This document shows positions 57,138 through 59,407 of a stretch of DNA of 59,407 nucleotides, piece by piece. The first letter of the stretch is position 1, and each line of letters starts with the position of its first letter. This DNA comes from Burkholderiales bacterium (GTDB lineage Bacteria > Pseudomonadota > Gammaproteobacteria > Burkholderiales > Burkholderiaceae_D): NCBI GenBank assembly GCA_026399895.1, contig JAPLQC010000084.1, positions 1 through 59,407 of the forward strand, written 5' to 3'. The notes under the pieces were generated by a model. The model did not search any database and was not told the origin of the DNA. It saw nothing but the letters and a program-made list of their open reading frames with translations. A program made the position numbers and the translations under genes.

Positions 57138-58886
57138 ATGATGTTTGCCGCCAATTCAAATAACTCTGAACTCTCGCAGCTAATCTGGCGCTACCTGCCA
57201 CTCTTCAAACGAGTCGCGCTCTTCAGCTTCATTATTAGTATCCTTGCGCTTGCACCTACTATTTTCATGCTGGAGGTCTACGACCGTGTGATCAACAGCA
57301 GGAACGGTACGACGCTACTTATGCTGTTATTGTGGGTGCTTGGCACCTATCTGATCATGGAATGGCTTGACGTCGTGCGCAGCAAGCTGATGTACCAAGC
57401 GAGCGAGCAATTCGATGTCTCGTTACGAAAGCGACTGTTTAACGCTAGCTTCGAAGCGAACTTAAAAAGCCCCAATAGCGGCACACTTCAAGTATTCAAT
57501 GATTTGCGCGCAGTGCGCGATTTCATCGCATCCCCAGCCATCAATGCGATCATGGATGCACCAGCATCCATCCTGTACCTATTGATTGTATTTCTCATTA
57601 GCCCTTGGTTAGGGCTGGTGGCGATGCTTGGCGCAGTCGTACAAGTCATCATCGGTATACAAACTGAGCGCAAAACCATGCCCGCCCTGAGCGAAGCCAA
57701 TAAGGCAGCGATTAGTGCGCAGAACTATGCGAACGGTGTCCTGCGCAATGCGCAAGTCGTGAGTGCGATGGGAATGTCTGCCCCGATACACGACCGATGG
57801 ATGAAAAGACAAAGGCTGTTTTTAGCTAAGCAGGCCGAAGCATCGGATACAGCAGGGTTCAACAGCGCAACTGCAAAGTCAATCCAGTTGCTGCAAAGCT
57901 CACTGATCTTGGGCCTATCGTGCTGGCTTACAGTCAAGGGCATGCTGCTGGGTGGCGGTGCCATGATGATCGTGGCGTCGACCCTCGGTGGTCGGGTACT
58001 CGCGCCGGTTGCGCAACTGATTATGCAGTGGCGATTGGTGGTGAATGCGCGGGATGCCTACCAGCGCTTGGATCGCTTTTTAGACGCCGTTCCAGAACGG
58101 CAATTCGGGATGGCGCTGCCTCCGCCACAAGGTTACCTTCAGGTTGAGAACATCACTGCTGGTGCTCCCGGCAGTCCCTATCCCATTGTCCGCGGCATAG
58201 ATTTCTCCATCACAGCGGGTGAGACAGTTGCCATCATTGGACCATCGGCTGCCGGGAAAACGACGCTCGCAAGACTCCTAATTGGGCTATGGCCCACGCT
58301 GTCAGGCAAAGTCAGACTTGATGGCAATGACATCCACGCCTGGAGCAAAGCTGAGGTAGGACCTTTTCTAGGTTACTTACCGCAAGACGTTGAACTATTT
58401 GACGGCACCATTGCAGAGAACATTGCACGTTTTGGTGACGTTGATATGGAGCAGGTGCGCGAAGCGGCTGCACAAGTTGGCTTGGATGGCATCATCGAAG
58501 CACAACCTCAAGGTTACGACACGCGTGTTGGTGAGAACGGCATAAAACTATCGGGCGGACAGCGACAAAGGGTTGCGCTGGCCAGAGCCATTTATGGTTG
58601 GCCAAAATTCATTCTGCTTGATGAACCGAACTCGAGTCTTGACCAAGCTGGCGAAAAATCACTGCTTGATACTCTTCTGGCGCTTAAACGGCGCCGTAGT
58701 ACCGTTATTGTCATAACCCATCGCTCCTCGGTTTTTCCAGCGGTGGACAAGATTCTTATTCTTCGCGATGGTCAAGTATCTGGCTTCGGACCACGTGATG
58801 AGGTCCTTGCGGCACTCAATAAAGCGCGACAAGCGCAAGCTGGGGCCAATAGCGTGCCAATACAGGCATCCAGAGGTGGCGTGTGA
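57138..58886 (+). CDS. Type I secretion ABC transporter (PrtD-like permease/ATPase), first copy
   Basis: 582 residues with fused membrane and ATPase domains. The membrane part (about 1-310) has the exporter pattern LEVYDRVINSRNGTTLLML and FNDLRAVRDFIASPAINAIMDAP. The ATPase has Walker A GPSAAGKTT (near 367), Q-loop YLPQDVELFDGT, signature LSGGQRQRVALARAI, Walker B FILLDEPNSSLD and H-loop VIVITHRSS. There is no N-terminal C39-like domain, as in PrtD/LapB-like metalloprotease and RTX exporters. The next gene starts inside its stop (GTGA). Confidence 0.93.
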   Translation: MMFAANSNNSELSQLIWRYLPLFKRVALFSFIISILALAPTIFMLEVYDRVINSRNGTTLLMLLLWVLGTYLIMEWLDVVRSKLMYQASEQFDVSLRKRLFNASFEANLKSPNSGTLQVFNDLRAVRDFIASPAINAIMDAPASILYLLIVFLISPWLGLVAMLGAVVQVIIGIQTERKTMPALSEANKAAISAQNYANGVLRNAQVVSAMGMSAPIHDRWMKRQRLFLAKQAEASDTAGFNSATAKSIQLLQSSLILGLSCWLTVKGMLLGGGAMMIVASTLGGRVLAPVAQLIMQWRLVVNARDAYQRLDRFLDAVPERQFGMALPPPQGYLQVENITAGAPGSPYPIVRGIDFSITAGETVAIIGPSAAGKTTLARLLIGLWPTLSGKVRLDGNDIHAWSKAEVGPFLGYLPQDVELFDGTIAENIARFGDVDMEQVREAAAQVGLDGIIEAQPQGYDTRVGENGIKLSGGQRQRVALARAIYGWPKFILLDEPNSSLDQAGEKSLLDTLLALKRRRSTVIVITHRSSVFPAVDKILILRDGQVSGFGPRDEVLAALNKARQAQAGANSVPIQASRGGV

Positions 58887-59407
58887 ACCTGAAGCACTAT
58901 CTCTCCCAAAGTGAGCTTGGAAGAGGACTTTGGACCTTCCGAAGGGAAGTGCTGTGGGTCGGTTTATTCAGCTTGGTGGCTAACTTGCTGATGCTTACCC
59001 CGACCTTGTACATGCTACAAGTTTTCGACCGAGTGATGCTGAGCCAGAGCGAGGTCACATTAATCGCCGTCACTTTAGTCATGATTCTGTTCACGGTAGT
59101 AATGGCGATTGCCGAGTGGGTTCGATCACGATTGCTGGTGCGTGCTGGCGTGCGATTTGATCAAGCGCTGAACGCACGCATTTTTGACGCTAGCTTCTCG
59201 GCTCACCTCTCTCAAGATGGCGGGAGTTCGACGCGTTCATTTTCCGACCTTACTAATCTACGCCAATTTTTAACTGGTAACGGCATATTCACTTTTTTTG
59301 ATTTACCTTGGATGCCAATTTACCTCGGCGTGTTGTTCCTCATGCATCCTATGCTTGGCTGGGCTGGCATTTTGTTCACATTGATACTGACGGCTTTAGC
59401 ATTAGTT
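58883..59407 (+). CDS. Type I secretion ABC transporter, second copy (cut by window edge)
   Basis: 175 codons from a GTG start that overlaps the previous stop by four bases. The visible membrane domain has the same exporter pattern as its neighbour: PTLYMLQVFDRVMLSQSEVT, then FDASFSAHLSQDGGSS and FSDLTNLRQFLTGNGIFTFF followed by DLPWMPIYLGVLFLMHP. The ATPase domain is beyond the window. Two tandem PrtD-like genes suggest a heterodimeric exporter; a membrane-fusion (HlyD) gene would be expected next. Confidence 0.9.
   Translation, partial: MNLKHYLSQSELGRGLWTFRREVLWVGLFSLVANLLMLTPTLYMLQVFDRVMLSQSEVTLIAVTLVMILFTVVMAIAEWVRSRLLVRAGVRFDQALNARIFDASFSAHLSQDGGSSTRSFSDLTNLRQFLTGNGIFTFFDLPWMPIYLGVLFLMHPMLGWAGILFTLILTALALV

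Overview
The window looks like a chromosome segment of a betaproteobacterium, most likely of the order Burkholderiales (an Oxalobacteraceae-like gene neighbourhood). Pointers are the LexA-controlled imuA-imuB-dnaE2 cassette, the run selO-msrB-yciB-bolA-ppiC-purL, a 12-gene type II secretion cluster, and moderately high GC in the conserved parts. The lineage is an inference; the window has no rRNA or tRNA. About 40 genes are supported.

Layout. (1) 1-4614: SOS mutagenesis operon imuA-imuB-dnaE2 on the minus strand behind a near-perfect LexA box; dnaE2 runs off the left edge. (2) 4705-5916: two paralogous 155-residue proteins resembling type III secretion (CesT/Tir-type) chaperones, flanking a 70-residue protein. 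(3) 6246-10774: prkA - DUF444 - spoVR stress-kinase operon. (4) 10787-15054: chaperone-usher operon of the spore-coat-U (SCPU) type. (5) 15310-20504: acyl-CoA metabolism (FadJ/FadB-like enzyme, amino-acid-type periplasmic binding protein, acyl-CoA ligase). (6) 20698-28463: conserved housekeeping genes selO, msrB, yciB, bolA, ppiC, then convergent purL, separated by a bidirectional terminator. (7) 28628-30923: an amidase and an unrecognised 290-residue protein. (8) 31447-42129: type II secretion genes in the order G-H-I-J-K-L-M-N-D-E-F-C; gspI looks frameshifted. (9) 42175-42302: sixteen copies of an 8-bp repeat. (10) 42314-56511: a lower-GC region, all on the minus strand, with a giant FG-GAP/calcium-module protein split by an apparent 1-base frameshift, a B12-binding MerR-type regulator with the photoreceptor signature W-x9-EH, a glycosyltransferase, and a giant RTX protein split by an apparent deletion/frameshift. 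(11) 57138-59407: two tandem type I secretion ABC transporters, the second cut by the right edge.

How the parts work together. The right third is a surface/secretion locus. The giant RTX protein has no signal peptide and ends in RTX repeats, as expected for a substrate of the tandem ABC exporters transcribed divergently from it. The T2SS is complete for its structural genes apart from the prepilin peptidase, which is not here. The SCPU pilus operon adds a third surface system. The CesT-like pair and the 290-residue protein hint that the organism also carries a type III system elsewhere, but no T3SS apparatus gene is present.

Three genes (gspI and both giants) show reading-frame breaks. These may be real decay or phase states, or residual indels in the assembly; reads should be checked before any biological reading is built on them.
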